A stretch of DNA of 64,000 nucleotides. Source: Bacillota bacterium (lineage in GTDB: Bacteria; Bacillota; Clostridia; Christensenellales; Aristaeellaceae). A model generated the notes under the pieces. That model did no database searches and was not told the DNA's origin. It saw nothing but the letters and a program-made list of their open reading frames with translations. Made by a program: the position numbers and the translations under genes. Where the stretch lies: the NCBI GenBank assembly GCA_023436585.1, contig JAEZIN010000002.1, positions 186,001 through 250,000 of the forward strand, given 5' to 3'. Of this stretch, positions 63,267 through 64,000 are shown piece by piece. Each line of letters starts with the position of its first letter. Position 1 is the stretch's first letter.

Positions 63267-64000
63267 ATGGACGTAATTGAAGCCATCCGCAGCGCGGGCG
63301 TCGTAGGCGCGGGAGGCGCGGGCTTTCCCACCCATGTGAAGCTGGCCGTCCATGCTAGGCTTGTGATCGTGAACGGCGCAGAATGCGAGCCGCTGCTTCG
63401 GGTAGACCAGCTTGCGATGCAGTATCAGGCGGAAAAGGTCGTGCGCGGGCTGGAGCTTGCCATGGAAGCGGCGCAAACCAAAGAGGGTGTCATCGCCACC
63501 AAGGAGCATTATGAGGAAGCTGTTCATGCGCTCCGCCGGGCGATCGTCGGAAAACCGAACCTGCGCCTGCACCTGATGGAAAGCTACTACCCCTCCGGCG
63601 ATGAGAAGTCCGTGATCTTTGAGGTGACGGGCAAGGCTGTGCCGACCGGCAAGCTACCCATCGACGCGGGCTGCGTGGTGATCAACGTAGGTACCGCTCT
63701 TAACATCGCGGACGCGGCGGACGGTAAGCCTATCATTGAAAAGAGCGTGACCGTATGCGGCGATGTGCCTGAACCAATGACCGTGACTGTGCCCATCGGT
63801 GTCAGCATGCGTCAGGTTCTGACACTGAGCGGGTTTACCGGCGACGAGCGGGAATACGCCCTGATCGTGGGCGGGCCGTGCATGGGAAACCTGAGTGAAA
63901 ACTGGGATGAGCCGGTGACAAAGACGACCGGGGGTCTACTGATTTTGAAGCGCTCGCACCGGCAGATCACCATGCGAAATATTTCCATGGAGCAGCAGGC
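63267..64000 (+). CDS. PduS/RnfC-like electron-transfer protein, N-terminal part (cut by window edge)
   Basis: The open frame from ATG 63267 (AAGGAGG just upstream) runs off the window after about 244 codons. It begins MDVIEAIRSAGVVGAGGAGF then PTHVKLAVHA and VNGAECEPLLRVDQL, the start of RnfC/PduS-type proteins that bind NADH/FMN and pass electrons through later Fe-S clusters. In microcompartment loci PduS-like proteins recycle NADH and reduce cobalamin; no B12 enzyme is encoded here, so NAD+ recycling is the likelier role. Confidence 0.88.
   Translation, partial: MDVIEAIRSAGVVGAGGAGFPTHVKLAVHARLVIVNGAECEPLLRVDQLAMQYQAEKVVRGLELAMEAAQTKEGVIATKEHYEEAVHALRRAIVGKPNLRLHLMESYYPSGDEKSVIFEVTGKAVPTGKLPIDAGCVVINVGTALNIADAADGKPIIEKSVTVCGDVPEPMTVTVPIGVSMRQVLTLSGFTGDEREYALIVGGPCMGNLSENWDEPVTKTTGGLLILKRSHRQITMRNISMEQQ

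Noticed and set aside
62188..63331. Long minus-strand frames under the aldehyde dehydrogenase
   Set aside because: Antisense to the PduP-like gene; no family match and no start signal.
1..64000. tRNA, rRNA, transposase, integrase or CRISPR array
   Set aside because: No cloverleaf, rRNA motif, transposase domain or regular spacer-repeat array was seen on either strand.

Overview
The window looks like a chromosomal segment of a strict-anaerobe, gut- or rumen-type Bacillota (Clostridia; perhaps a Christensenellales- or Oscillospirales-like lineage, which I cannot prove from sequence alone). The reasons are sigma-A promoters of the TTGACA-N17-TATAAT kind, strong AGGAGG ribosome sites with frequent GTG/TTG starts, YesM/YesN two-component regulation, CUT1 sugar importers without their own ATPase, BIG2-repeat surface proteins and many tight operons. 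I see no rRNA, tRNA, CRISPR array or recognisable transposase.

Region 1 (1-16.9 kb) is a mosaic of small modules. It holds the N-terminal end of a GH127 arabinofuranosidase; a MerR/NusG-II/FMN-flavoprotein redox module with a textbook MerR promoter; a cobalamin-binding sensor protein in an operon with a MacB/FtsX-like exporter; a divergent UV-damage endonuclease fused to a DUF1722-like domain; a secreted DUF2680-like protein; a 1385-residue subtilase with seven BIG2-like repeats; and a TetR-controlled ABC-2 exporter whose regulator is preceded by three tandem 14-bp repeats.

Region 2 (17-49 kb) is a Gram-positive arabinan/pectin side-chain utilisation locus. It has two GH43 enzymes (one secreted endo-arabinanase-like), a large operon with two SBP/permease sets around an NHL-Yip1 protein and a DUF5696-like protein, an ArsR-type regulator with a GH51 arabinofuranosidase, a GH127-like enzyme, a third CUT1 importer, and a YesM/YesN system co-transcribed with a lipoprotein SBP. 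One member, a DUF4832-discoidin protein, is broken by two in-frame stop codons. The enzymes would cut arabinan outside the cell, import arabino-oligosaccharides and release L-arabinose inside. The importer ATPase must be encoded elsewhere.

Region 3 (49-50.5 kb) carries an alpha/beta hydrolase with a perfect operator-like inverted repeat, and a non-coding palindromic repeat element.

Region 4 (50.5-64 kb, continuing off the window) is the most interesting part. A divergent ribose-type ABC importer (RbsCAB) faces an operon encoding a class II aldolase, a CoA-disulfide reductase-like flavoprotein, a two-subunit CoA-transferase-like protein, MtnK, MtnA, PduL, a PduP-like acylating aldehyde dehydrogenase and a PduS/RnfC-like protein. 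MtnK-MtnA-aldolase is the known DHAP shunt, which splits 5-deoxyribose or 5-methylthioribose into DHAP plus an aldehyde. PduL, PduP and PduS are the signature core of bacterial microcompartments. Three enzymes carry encapsulation-peptide-like amphipathic helices. I infer a microcompartment for salvage of 5-deoxyribose/methylthioribose, the by-products of radical-SAM chemistry and polyamine synthesis. Shell genes are not in the window and should lie just beyond position 64000.
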